Source of the DNA: Saccoglossus kowalevskii
Taxonomy: Eukaryota > Hemichordata > Enteropneusta > Harrimaniidae
NCBI RefSeq assembly: GCF_000003605.2
Contig: NW_003121912.1
Span: 312,765-365,803 of the forward strand
Direction: 5' to 3'
Length of the DNA stretch: 53,039 bases
Shown: one piece after another, positions 15,001 through 24,700 of the stretch
How positions within the stretch are numbered: position 1 is the stretch's first letter
Layout of the letters: every line of letters starts with the position of its first letter
Translations under genes and position numbers: made by a program
The notes under the pieces: generated by a model
Told to the model about the DNA's origin: nothing
What the model saw: only the letters and a program-made list of their open reading frames with translations
The model's database searches: none

Positions 15001-16581
15001 GGAAGTATTGAGCTTCGACTCTGACATGTGCTTTCATGGTGTGTGATACAAGTAAATAAGAATATGCAACATCTGTTCTTTTTTCAGAATTTGGATGATT
15101 TTAATAGTCATTTTGATGATGCATGTTCTCTCTGTGATGTGATGTTAAAAAAGTCTGATAAAAAGAAAGACAGGTAATAAGCTAACACAGAGTCATTAGT
15201 AAATAGTTTTAATTTTACAGGAAACACTCTTTCATCAGTAAGAGAAAATAGTGACATATTGTAGTTTTCTTGGTAATTTTGTTCCTCACTGTAGATGCGA
15301 ACATGCTTGCTGTGAGATTGTAAAAATGTGTATTTTAGATTTCACTTTTTTGCAGATTTAAATTTAATAGGAAATATCAGGGTTTGTTATATGTCATTGC
15401 ATGCCACTGTGATTATATTATGAGATTATTACCAGAATACCTCAAAGTCTGCACGAAGAAAGTACAACTGGAGTATCGACCGACGCGCAGCAGAGGTCGA
15501 TGCGACGGTGTACTTTCTGAGTGCATACTTTGAGGTATTCTCATAATAACCTTATTATTATACATCTTTTCCTTCCATGGATACACCATAGGAATGCCGA
15601 AATCCAAAATGTTTAGAACAGAATCAGCGAACTTCTTTGTGTTAAATCCGGTCAAACTCACATTTCACATTTCCTAATATGGTAGGATGAAAATACCGCA
15701 AAATTACGGCACGCTGTAATTTTTGACATTTCGGTGATAGATGTATAATAATATAAATTTACCACAATTTTCTATACATATTAGTAAGTTATTTATTTAA
15801 AAGTTATCTTTTAATAATGCATGCGTTAGATAGATGAGATGTATCCATGGTCAAAATATTCCTATAATCCAAAAAATAGAGCAAATGCAAGAACTAATAC
15901 AGCTTAAATATTGAATTGTGTGCCCATACACAAGAAAAACATTGATTTAAAGTTGAGCAAATAATCCCTGGTGTTCAGACAGAAATAGTGGAGGAATATT
16001 ATATTATTCTACATTCCTACACCTGTAAGGTAACATGGCATTAACCCCAAGTAAAGCAACGTGGTGAAGATTCATGTACTTGGCTGAGAAGTTTGCCAAC
16101 TATTGTCTCATTCAAAATATCCTTGTATTAATGTAAATTATGTCATTGTTCAATGTGGTTATTGTAATTCTGCTTCCTGTGTGTTCTTTGCAGGCAACTT
16201 ATATTCAACCACAGACAGGCCTTAGCAGAGCAGATTCGTAACGAGGAAGAGCCTGCCATGCTGCTGCATTTATGTAGTGTTATGTTATTCCAAACATATA
16301 CCAACTGTATGATCCACGTGCCGGGACGATGCGTGCCTCAACTCATCGCTTTCTTAGCAGATGAGATCCCGTCGGAGCATCACGAACAACTACTCAAGTT
16401 TCAAGGACTGGTGCAAAAACGACTTGGCACAGATCGGGCAGAAAAACTAGATGACTGTAGCGAAAAAAGTGATGTTGAAATTAACAGTGATACTGAAGTA
16501 GTCGCCGAAATGAGTAGCTTTGTAACTGTGATAAGAGAGATAGCATTGTCGAAGAAACATGTCCCAAATAAAGAAGACTGA
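71..16581 (+). CDS. UFL1: E3 UFM1-protein ligase 1 (UFL1), 5' partial, 16 exons
   Basis: UFL1 transfers the ubiquitin-like protein UFM1 to substrates such as ribosomal protein uL24 at the ER membrane, working with DDRGK1 and CDK5RAP3. Coding exons: 71-216, 1057-1085, 1407-1504, 3093-3207, 3783-3913, 6197-6255, 6852-6998, 7671-7846, 8503-8673, 10226-10457, 11897-12020, 12240-12406, 13466-13596, 13842-13922, 15088-15173, 16194-16581 (TGA). All junctions are AG/GT and phases agree. The 759 residues visible compare with about 794 in the human protein, so only the first ~30 residues (upstream exon) are missing. Family-typical stretches include [42 protein letters not shown], a lysine/arginine-rich basic region ([13 protein letters not shown]) followed by an acidic run, KLHNSLTEK and [12 protein letters not shown]. 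One exon is only 29 nt. The longer introns hold transposon remnants listed separately and are otherwise AT-rich with nothing recognised. No frame damage seen. Confidence 0.97.
173..582 (+). repeat. Tandem duplication of the 3' part of a UFL1 exon plus intron
   Basis: Bases 173-367 and 388-582 are similar at an offset of 215 bp. The first copy covers the last ~44 bases of UFL1 exon 71-216, its splice donor and about 150 bases of intron. The second copy keeps the coding frame ([14 protein letters not shown] against [14 protein letters not shown]) and a GT donor (GTAACC), but lacks the front of the exon and has no convincing polypyrimidine-AG acceptor. It is probably a non-functional exon fragment inside the intron. 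Confidence 0.8.
3941..5794 (+). mobile_element. Decayed pogo/Tigger-type DNA transposon with terminal inverted repeats
   Basis: The ends are inverted repeats. The left end at 3941-3965 starts CTACCGTAAAAATCATAATT. The right end at 5769-5794 reads, on the other strand, CTACCGTTAAAAATCCTAAT, and both continue into TGAGGC. TA dinucleotides flank the ends (3939-3940; 5796-5797, one base displaced), as expected for the Tc1/mariner/pogo superfamily. The element sits in a UFL1 intron in the same orientation as the gene and contains a broken transposase (separate entry). Its 1.85 kb length is short for an autonomous Tigger (usually over 2 kb), in line with an internal deletion. Confidence 0.85.
4443..5432 (+). 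pseudogene. pogo/Tigger (CENP-B-like) transposase pseudogene
   Basis: The remnant begins with an N-terminal DNA-binding helix-turn-helix segment ([17 protein letters not shown], then [12 protein letters not shown]; 4443-4634). A CENP-B-like second DNA-binding piece follows in another frame around 4660-4780 ([17 protein letters not shown]). DDE-domain pieces come next: SMDETPLRF near 4900 carries the first catalytic Asp, and [16 protein letters not shown] near 5070-5125 carries the third. The second Asp region is absent: the strand ending LHPLIIVIP runs straight into [11 protein letters not shown], an internal deletion. The C-terminal acidic tail ([13 protein letters not shown], stop at 5432) is in yet another frame. 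Several frameshifts and a TAA after VNKLLK make it inactive. Confidence 0.85.
9526..10073. mobile_element. TTAA-flanked MITE (piggyBac-like non-autonomous element)
   Basis: The left end GGTAGAAGCCTACTCATAA is mirrored at the right end, where the complementary strand reads GGTAGAAGCCTAGTCATAAT. Both ends are immediately flanked by TTAA (9522-9525 and 10074-10077), the target duplication typical of piggyBac-group elements. The 548-bp interior is AT-rich and has no long open frame, so it is non-autonomous. It lies in a UFL1 intron. Confidence 0.75.
10500..10740. repeat. Probable dispersed repeat with GTCC-rich head
   Basis: The segment opens with a short hairpin (TAGTCC GAAAAG GGGACTA), continues with GTCCATCCATCAGTACGTAC-type low-complexity sequence, then phrases such as GGGCCGATTTGGATCAAAG and two ATGGCCGACTG motifs. 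Its CpG content contrasts with the CpG-poor intron around it. The organisation resembles non-autonomous repeats common in marine invertebrates. No target duplication found, so the limits are approximate. Confidence 0.35.
11464..11532. repeat. Perfect 19-bp inverted repeat (TATTCACTGGG hairpin)
   Basis: TATTCACTGGGTTTTAATT at 11464-11482 is exactly complementary to 11514-11532, separated by 31 bases. Degenerate direct copies of the same arm occur just upstream (TTCACTGGGTTTAAATTT near 11363 and ATTCACTGGGTTTTAAATT near 11404). This suggests repeated insertion or local amplification of a small hairpin element in this UFL1 intron. Confidence 0.6.
12184..12203 (-). promoter_or_regulatory. CTCF-like motif in UFL1 intron
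   Basis: The minus strand reads TAGGCCACCAGAGGGCAGTA, which contains an essentially perfect match to the core CTCF consensus (CCACCAGAGGGCAG). Orientation is reverse relative to the window. Motif match only; no occupancy data. Confidence 0.45.
14018..14067. other. Assembly gap (50 N)
   Basis: A run of 50 N inside a UFL1 intron; true length unknown. No coding exon is missing here, since the exons at 13842-13922 and 15088-15173 join in phase. Confidence 0.99.
14235..14454. mobile_element. TA-flanked MITE
   Basis: The left end GACGACTTTCCCGGAAGT matches the complement of the right end (GACCACTTTCCCGAAGT). Both are bordered by TA (14233-14234 and 14455-14456). The 220-bp interior has no transposase. 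Several CpGs mark it off from the CpG-poor UFL1 intron, suggesting a younger insertion. Probable Tc1/mariner-group non-autonomous element. Confidence 0.65.
14479..15060 (+). repeat. Imperfect tandem duplication in UFL1 intron
   Basis: Two diverged copies (about 14479-14800 and 14831-15060) share the order GTAAATCTGTT, GCCAAGTTCTGAAGTTCATT, TTTTCACTGA, TATGAGTTCAATGTA, TTCTGCCATTTGGAAGTATT, and GTGTGTGATACAAGTAAATA. The first copy is longer by an internal stretch and a poly-T run. The duplication ends just upstream of the acceptor for exon 15088-15173. Confidence 0.8.
15424..15550. repeat. Long hairpin (inverted repeat)
   Basis: The left arm contains AGAATACCTCAAAGTCTGCAC and AGAAAGTAC (about 15434-15464). 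The right arm carries the complement (GTACTTTCTGAGTGCATACTTTGAGGTATTCT, about 15509-15542, here described by position). Inner bases around TCGACC and GGTCGA also pair. Arms are over 30 bp with few mismatches and a short loop. Probably a MITE or a snap-back duplication in the UFL1 intron. Confidence 0.7.
15553..15753. repeat. Second inverted-repeat element adjoining the hairpin
   Basis: TATTATTATACATCT at 15553-15567 is exactly complementary to 15739-15753. Inside them ATGCCGAAATCCAAAAT and ATTTTTGACATTTCGGTGAT also pair imperfectly, so the whole 200-bp segment can fold back. No transposase; likely a small non-autonomous DNA element. Confidence 0.5.
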
Positions 16582-16584
16582 ATA

Positions 16585-16603
16585 GGGCCACCTAGTGGTG
16601 GGA
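16585..16603 (-). promoter_or_regulatory. CTCF-like motif at the 3' end of UFL1
   Basis: The minus strand carries CCACCACTAGGTGGCCC. Its core CCACTAGGTGGC fits the CTCF consensus at every informative position. It lies four bases past the UFL1 stop codon, at the edge of the large brachyury-side intergenic domain. Motif evidence only. Confidence 0.45.
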
Positions 16604-16678
16604 TGTGAAAAGGCAATATTTTAAAATGACAAGTTTGAAGTCACTCAAGAATATATCATATCATAAATATATTATGTC

Positions 16679-16684
16679 AAATAA
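16679..16684 (+). terminator. Candidate UFL1 polyadenylation signal
   Basis: AATAAA lies 98 bases after the UFL1 stop codon, the first canonical signal downstream. It would give a short 3' UTR of roughly 110-130 bases. Confidence 0.5.
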
Positions 16685-16767
16685 AGGTCAATATTATATG
16701 CAATCAGTATTTTTTTACGGTCTGCCATATTGTAATATATTGACAGAATGCTACTGGGTATTCTCAT

Positions 16768-17094
16768 GGCGGACATCCGGGCATTTTCACCGCCTGGCAA
16801 CCATCCTGGTGAAAACAAAGGCCGAAAACTCTCAGAAAACGGTACTTTGAAATGGTTGTTGAAATGGTTGTTGAGACTTCCCTGAACAGTGTAACAAGAT
16901 TACCCTTGCGTGTGTAACATATATAAATTTGATTGTTCAGGATTACCTCAAAGTTGAGTTTATGTTGTTTTCTCGAATTTAGCTATTTTCACCGGCGTTC
17001 CACAGCAGCGCCCACAGAGCCCATAGAAATGCATGGTACAGTGGTTCGCATCAGTACAGTGGGGATGTCTTGTGGCGTAGCTCCGCCCGAGGAT
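16768..17094 (+). repeat. Dispersed ~325-bp repeat, copy 1
   Basis: It matches 19375-19693 almost end to end in the same orientation. Shared landmarks are GGCGGACATC, GGGCATTTTCACCGCCTGG, AACAGTGTAACAAGATTA, GTGTAACATATATAAATTTG, AGAGCCCATAGAAATGCAT and CGTAGCTCCGCCC. This copy differs by a local duplication of GAAATGGTTGTT and several indels. No coding potential; probably a non-autonomous transposon family. Confidence 0.8.
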
Positions 17095-19374
17095 TATTTT
17101 TATATCACGTGTGATTGCTACAAAATGCAGAATTTAGTGAATATGAGAAATCATGGATAATGATCAGACCAATGACAGTATGCTGTCTGAACATGCAAAC
17201 CATTGTACCATCACTCGGGGAATGACAGTGTGTTAAAAGTTTTAAAATCGCATGATTGGAATTAATTGGGTCAAACCAACATTAATGAGAGATTTCAAAC
17301 GAGGTGTAATCTTGGCGGATCCATTTTTCTCCCAATGCATACAAATTCAGAATATTAATTTTTTCACAATAGTCAAAAAACAAGGCTCTGTGAATGCTCA
17401 TAGTGAAATTTATCGGCTATTGCTGATCAGGTAAGAAGTCTGCAACTACAACGCGTATGAACACCACCTCCTGAACTTGATTTTAGATAGACCGTGTGTG
17501 TGGGGAGTATCGCATCTTTCTTTTCTGAGGTCATCCACATCTGCATGAAATCATCCACTTTTTACATCTTTTTTCATGATCGCATTCCCCAAGTCACACT
17601 CGTAGGGTAGTGGTAGGATAGTGCATTACTACAAAGTGTTGTAAACTGAAGATACTTTAATTTACTGTCTGCCATAAGTATAGATAGATAACCTTGCTTA
17701 AACTAATTATTATTATATAGTTGAGCATTGTTCAAGCCATACAGAATGTTGAAATGGCCAATGTAATTCAGAACCCATATTGTAAAATATATTTTCTACA
17801 ATATTGTCTGAAAATGAGTCTCCTTTTTAGCATTGTCTTTACAATTGGGGTCTGGAATTGCTAACCGCAGATCCAGGAAAGTACACCCACCCACTGAACA
17901 TAATTAGTGTACAAAGACGTTATGATGAAAGCAATAATTGCAAAGATATCTCAACTTCATTCTCATTAGAAAAAAATTGCGGGTGGGGGGGGGGGCATGT
18001 TCATTGCATCAATGGGCGAGACTGTAACAGGTGGCTGACATAACGTCCTCTATCGGCAGATTGTCGAAACTAGTCTGTAACAAATTAAAGAACTACGGCC
18101 TTTCTGTTTGCCTGATTAGTAGAACAACGTCATGGTTTTTATTCGCAGGTTTTTTTTGTTTTTAATTTCTAATGATCGTTATAAACCATTATAGCAACGC
18201 AATCTTAGTGGAATTCTGATCCCATCGGTTTGAACACCTAGTATATGTCAGGCAAATGAGATATAAGCCTCGATACATACCCAATCAGTGACGAGTTGGG
18301 TTCTTTGTTACGATGAAACTTGGTGTTTATGTTCTCAATGACTACATAGCAAAGGAATGTGTATATCGAAATAAAACTCTCAATCTCTTCCAATGTTATG
18401 ACCCATGTTTTTTTTGTATTACGTTCAACCAAATGGTTTATCTCGTTTACTACTTTTTAAAGGTTAAATAAAAAAGGAAACGTTTAAATTACTTACGCGA
18501 GATGGGAATACATATGGCTGCTTTGCAAACTAATTCCACTGCGAACTTCATCCCGAATTGTGAGATTAAATTCAGAAAATTGTTCCGCCTCCGGGAAAAT
18601 AAATGAATGTTGTCACCGTGTTATGTTTCTTGTTTTCGGTGTGGAGTGTTGCTTCACAGAACAGCGTTCTATTCATTTTCAAGTCCTATAAATTTTCATT
18701 TCTATCCGTAAACCTTCCTCTAATGCAAAGATATTTCATTTTACTTCATGCCTTTGACGCCCCGACTGTAAACAAACTTTTAAGGTCAGGGCGACACTCT
18801 TTCGAGTGCATAACACTTCGAAATGAGTGGCAATGAACGAGTTACGTCACGAAGTCGTGTCGAATCACTTTGTTTTAACGAATATGTGTTCATTTCTCTA
18901 ATATTAATTTCGAATCACCCTGTCCTATTTTTAAGTTATCCAGCCCGCAAGACGCATGAATGTGTTATTCCTTGATAGAAGTATCATCTTCCCTCCTCTC
19001 TAGTCGCCACTAAGGCAGTCTTCGACACCAAATGAGCCATTTGATTACCGTCACGAGGGGAGGGTAATCATGAACTAGTAGTAGAATACTTCATTTGCCG
19101 AAAAAAAAAGCGTCAGATGTTACTAAGTACCGAGAAACGTCGACAGTTTAACAACTACCAAACAAGCAATAATAATGTGCTCGCATATTGCTACGATTCA
19201 TATTCCGGGCGTTCAAAAACTAAAAAATGTATTGTTGTGCGACTTTGTGTATGCTATTCGTGACTTGAAGTATTAATCCATTTCCCATTCAAATGAAAAA
19301 ATTATTTCTAAGCACTTTTTTCTGAAAGTTTTTTTCTCGCACAAATAACGTCCGCGTTTAACAGTAATCCACGG
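17095..19374. other. Intergenic, no gene recognised
   Basis: Between the two copies of the dispersed repeat I see only short frames without family resemblance. It includes G-rich low-complexity sequence near 17980-17995. From about 18500 onward CpG density is clearly higher than in the UFL1 introns. Function, if any, would be regulatory. Confidence 0.5.
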
Positions 19375-19693
19375 GGCGGACATCTGGGCATTTTCACCGC
19401 CTGGCAACCTGCGGCGGTGAAAACAAAGGCCCAAAACGCACAGAAAACGGTACTTTGGGGTGATTGTTGAGACTCCTCTGAACAGTGTAACAAGATTAGC
19501 CCTACGTGTGTAACATATATAAATTTGGTTGTTCGGGATTACTTCAAAGTTGAGTTTGTGTTGTTTTCTCGAATTTTCACCGGCTCGACCGGCGTTCCTC
19601 AGTAGCGCGCAGAGAGCCCATAGAAATGCATGTACAGTGGTGCGCGTCGTAGCAACGTGGAACGTCTTGTGACGTAGCTCCGCCCCCGAGGAT
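19375..19693 (+). repeat. Dispersed ~325-bp repeat, copy 2
   Basis: Second copy of the element at 16768-17094, same orientation, 2.6 kb away. An internal inverted pair TTTTCACCGCC and GGCGGTGAAAAC near the 5' end can form a small hairpin. The long minus-strand open frame across this copy (19273-19767) has no recognisable domain and is not counted as a gene. Confidence 0.8.
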
Positions 19694-21049
19694 ACTGTGA
19701 GAACTGACTTCAAAAAACAACTGTTTTGATCATCATTTCCACATCGTTTTGCTTTATACTGGTCCATCCCTTTCCTGTTTTGTTTTCTTAAACCGTATAC
19801 ATGTGTCGGTTCTTTTCATTTTAATTTCTCCATCTATCCTTGTATGAAAGCATTATAACAATTCGGCAAACATCGTAACCCAACCGTTTAAAAATCACCG
19901 CCTCTCTCGGTACCGTTTGATGATTACCGGTGTAGAGTCATTACCGATGAATTCCGAAGGTATAAGTCGTCATTAAATTTACTAAATGAGTAAAATTAGT
20001 ATATTTGCTCGAACATGATAATTATATTGCTTGTTTACTCCATAAAAAGAGGGTCATAAACTGATGCTAAAAAAATGTGGGAAATGCTTTTCTGCGTGTG
20101 CGGTGCTCAAATTTTGTTTTCCCAAGTCACGTGTGACTTTGATGAGCCCAGGCAAGGCTTGGAAGCTTTTCTCCAAGTTGACGATCTACCCCACTGACGC
20201 TATGTAAACGGAGACGAAAACGTCTGGAATTGGGTTGTGGCGCACTGGCACCTGTTGACTTTCAAATGCTCGTTTTCTATTGCTAACGCCAAGTCCGTTA
20301 ACATCAAGTCCAAGTTTTTAATGACGAAGTATTGGATAGTTTGCAAAAATTTTGCTGAATGTTGGAGTAAAAGAAATGTAACTTTTTTTTCTTTAGTGGA
20401 CAGCTTTCTTATTCTGATCATGATTCCATCATTAGCGTTTTTTCAAGTTGAACTTTTGCCCTTCCTACGCTACACTCCTATCACCATAGCAGTTTTGCGT
20501 TGGTTCATCGATGTACTAAGTATTTTCCCGCGAGCAAGGAGGTCAATCTTGTGTGTTTTGATGTCAATTAAAGTTTAACGATATTCCGTTCTGGTTGGTT
20601 TATTCCGTACCAATCAAAAGTTTTATTGTCAAGTTTGTTGGTCACCCCGCACCTCCATTCAGATTGTGTTGGCCAAGTTCATTCGCCAGGAGATATATTT
20701 TAACTAAATTCTTTCAATTCATATTTGTAATATTCTAACTACTAGTGTTTTGTATGCGTTGGCATAATGTACCAAATTGCGCCGCAAGGGGCGCTATTAC
20801 TGTCGCCGTTACTTGGCGGAAATTTATTATCACGATTCACTATGCTCATACGCCACCAGAAAAAAAAAATCGAAGTGTGTCAATTATATCTGTTTTCTAT
20901 CATCAAAAATGGATTAAAAATTCATTAAGGGGTGGAAGAGTGTTTTTGGACCACCCCCATGATTTCAAATGATCGATCCCTTATATAAAAGGGCTACTTT
21001 GTGATTTAGTTGGCCACGTTTTTCCTGGTGGAAATAAACAATATAAGTT

Positions 21050-21106
21050 GGCTTTGTCTCGTAGTGGTAAGGCTTTGATTCAATGTTCGTGTTTGAATCG
21101 GCCAGT
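21050..21106 (+). repeat. Possible tRNA-derived SINE head
   Basis: GTCTCGTAGTGGTAAGGC resembles a tRNA D-arm/A-box, and TGTTTGAATCGGCC about 30 bases later resembles a T-arm/B-box (GGTTCGAATCC). That is the correct spacing for an internal RNA polymerase III promoter. The cloverleaf is not complete, so an active tRNA gene is unlikely; a SINE remnant is the better reading. Confidence 0.3.
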
Positions 21107-21588
21107 CACGTGTATGTTCGTGTTGTCCTTGTTTTAATATGATCATCTATCTCGTCCAGTTTTACGCACGGTATTGTGCCTTCTATGGCTGTTGACAGTT
21201 AACATCATGTGTTCGATAATTACGTGTTCAGTGTCAGTTCGGTGTTGGTGGTCTACTGAGTGACGTACCGACGTAACGTCGAACCATATTTTTGTTTGTA
21301 GTTTAAACATAAGCAAAAAAGACTATTTCTGTTTGGTAAAAAAAAATAGATGACTGCTTACAAAAAGTAGCAAAATAAAGAAGTTGGAAAGTTAACATGA
21401 ACACGCTGCGACTATGAATTCGTAAAACACGTTTTGTATGTATATATATGTGTATATATATATTTATTCGCAGTTATAGTTGCAGGTTCTGTTTTATTTA
21501 TTCTATTGTATTAATATCATAAATGTTGTAGATAGAGAAACTTGAATCTGTGAGTTGTTTGATTTTTTGAAACGTTTTATATGATATG

Positions 21589-21781
21589 CAGTGGCGGCAG
21601 CACCGGGACAGAGGGGGGCGGTCGACCACCCGAAAAAATGTCGAGGGCGTCGCCCCAATAAAAATCAAGCTGAAACTCGTTGTGTCAGGAAAATTTAACC
21701 CTCAAAATGCAGGGAATAGCGTTTCAGTAGGTCTCGATTTCATATATCGCCCCTAATTCAAAATTCGTGCCGCCGCCTCTG
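21589..21781. mobile_element. hAT-like MITE
   Basis: The left end CAGTGGCGGCAGCAC mirrors the right end GTGCCGCCGCCTCTG. CAGNGGCGG termini are common in hAT non-autonomous elements. GATATG occurs directly outside the left end (21583-21588) and again at the right end (21781-21786), a possible partial target duplication. The 193-bp interior has no transposase. Confidence 0.6.
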
Positions 21782-21789
21782 ATATGTAT

Positions 21790-24700
21790 TCAGAAATAGC
21801 CGTGTGTCATTCTGGCGTTCGTCGATGCACTTTATATCGGATAACCCAATCTTGCCATCCATGATAGTGTGCGAATTGGTCCAATCAATGGAGGTTATTA
21901 TTTCGATAGAAGACTTACGTGGGTTGGGCTACCTAATGAACTCAATGGCCTATTGTCTGCAGTGACTAACCACCTGTTTGATTATCTCTTGAGTGTGTAT
22001 GCTTTCAATTATCTCAATATACCCGTGTTGTGTCTGTATGTACATGCTATCGAACACATAACGGTACATTAGTTGACACATTGGCTTCTGTGCCGTCACG
22101 ATGAAGAAAACCACTTTCAGACTCGACGTTGATTGAGATGAACATGGCTCTGTTTGTAAGGCGTGCCCACCACCTGTATAATCACTCTTAAACGATCCAC
22201 AATACACAACATGTACCGGTGTAATTGATATTTGTCTTGAGTGTTTTCATTTTGTTGATAGATTGTTTTATTTTGCTGTGTGCTTCTTAATTGCAGACTT
22301 ATACGCCCACCTGAAAACCGGGCAGATCTAATCACATAATTTACAAAAATCAAGGTGTTTGTGTATGACGCAGCGACGCCCCGAGGGAATACGGTTCGTT
22401 GTTTTGTTCTCGATGTACACCTTCAATTACAATGACGAGATCTGCACGCCGTGATTGAAACGAGACTAATTGAGGGACTTGTTCAAGACAAATCAGGTGA
22501 CGTGAGTCCCTGGGGCGTTTGTACATCTCTTTGTAATAAGGTGTGAATTGCTATTTGATATGTTTACTGATTTCAGCATGCGCCAGAAACGCTAGGAAAA
22601 CAAACCATGTAGTCGACACACCCATCTTTAAGCGCTTGTTATTTCGCTCACGAAATTGTGAATTCTATCTGTCAAGTTAGAACTCAGCATATTTCTCTAC
22701 TGAGAAGGTCGTGCGTCGGGAAATTGGTGTACGGCGGGAAGGTGCTATCAAACGTTAAAGGGACAGTCAATTGATGCTGCAACCATCAACTTCAGTACCC
22801 TACAATGAACATGTATTCACCGAAAGTCTAGTAATGCTATCGAACGTGCTTATTATAACCGACATTACCCCGGGTTTACGATTGATGCGTCATTCGTCAG
22901 CGAGACACCGAAATTAATTTTGCCGAGCGCTATTTCATTGTACATTTCGTTTCATTTGTTTCGCATTAAATTGTCTTGTTTCTTTTCACATTGTCGAATA
23001 CCCCTGTATTTTTAACGCTATATATGGTGTTACACAAACGCCATCGTTAAATTGATCCCACTTGATACTCGAAAACAACACTCATCTTTTGACACGCAGC
23101 GCTTTCAATTGTGTGCTTGAACGGTGTCAATTTTCAAGATGTCGCCGATCAATGCCGGTTTTAATCGTTAAGTCGTCTTCTCTTTCTTCTGGTATTAAAC
23201 CTCTCTTATCGGAATGTACAGTAAAACGTCATGTAATTACAGTATAATATTTACCGCCACACTTTTTAAATGCTCATGACCATAAAAGTATAATTAAACT
23301 GGTCGATCGCCAGGTGTGCGGATATCAATCTCGTTGCGCCAAGATTTGTTCCATTCCGGCTATTTTATTAAAAGTGAAAATGCCACTTTTCTACGGTCTG
23401 TGGGAGTAACGCGTTTCCTGAACAGAAGTTGTGGTTCTATTCCTAGCTATTTACACAAGTGTGGAAGTATACTACTCTCAGTTACATACAATCTACACCG
23501 ATCATACATGAACGCCGAAATTGTAGCAACGTGCATAATCTATTAAAAGCATTTTCGCAATGTAAGGTCCTTATTTATTTTATTTATATCTTATTTTAGC
23601 AAGGCACTCAAGTCAATTGTTTAATATGTTAATATTTTACATAGTTTAAAATGTAACGAGTTATACAGTTACTTGATAATCAAGCAAAGTTAGAAAATTC
23701 TTGTATATACATGTATACATATCCTCGTGTATAGCATTATGAAAAGTTATTTTGATAATCGCTTGTTTGTCTTATTTGAATGAACTTGAAAAAAAAAGAT
23801 TGTATTTATGTATAGTTATCCTATTAAATATAGTTTAGTTCTAAGCCGTGTACACCTAAATGTACAACAGTGGCAATGTAGCGTGTGCAATGTTCTGTTA
23901 CAGTATATGATGACCAACTGACAGTGGGCATCAATCGTTAGTCACGATAGTCAACACTCGAGATTACTTGCACCACCCCGTTTTAAAACGTGTAATGCGA
24001 ATGCGTTACAGTACCACCACAGTTACACGCAACGCGTGCCGAGCCACGGTCTAATCTCGCACAATGTAAACAGCGGATGTATCAGAGGTGATTGAATGAT
24101 GGGCTAAAACATTTCCTATCCTAATCTCTGAGCTATGTGAGTGTTGACGTGTGTATTATGGAGAAGTTAATCGCACGTTTCGAGACAATGGTGTTGCATA
24201 TATACATGTATCGACTCATATACCAGCATGCAGTAGAAATTTAAGTTCTTGGTGTTGATTTTGAAGCCCAGGCACATCTAATACGATTAATATGAATGTT
24301 TTTTCTCCAAATCACTGATGATGGTCATGAGTTCAGGATTGTTTGGTTTTATCTGTTGCAAAAACGGGAGTGTGAATGATTACCAATTAAAATTCGTGTT
24401 TGTTTCGGAATCAGTGTGATTCATATCATCAAACACGAAACTCGTCCGACCTTAGACCCCAATAAACGTTAATGAATAATCTGAGATCAATTATTAGGAT
24501 TAAATAGATTTCAATAATAATTAATATTTCAGGGTATGTTTTGTTTTGATGGTTATGCAATAGTTTTTTTTTCTGTTTGTCCGGTGAAGTTATGAATGTT
24601 AATTTAGTGATTACAGGAATGAAAACTGCTTACGTGACCTAAATAATGTGGTTTTCACCGGGCTAAGATACCAATCGTAGAATCATGGATGGATGTGACC

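Noticed and set aside
19273-19767. 164-codon minus-strand open frame
   Set aside because: It runs across copy 2 of the dispersed repeat, has no recognisable domain, and the matching copy at 16768-17094 does not preserve it.
20780-20796. AAGGGGCGCTA as another CTCF-like core
   Set aside because: Mismatched in the invariant AG step of the core; weaker than the four sites reported.
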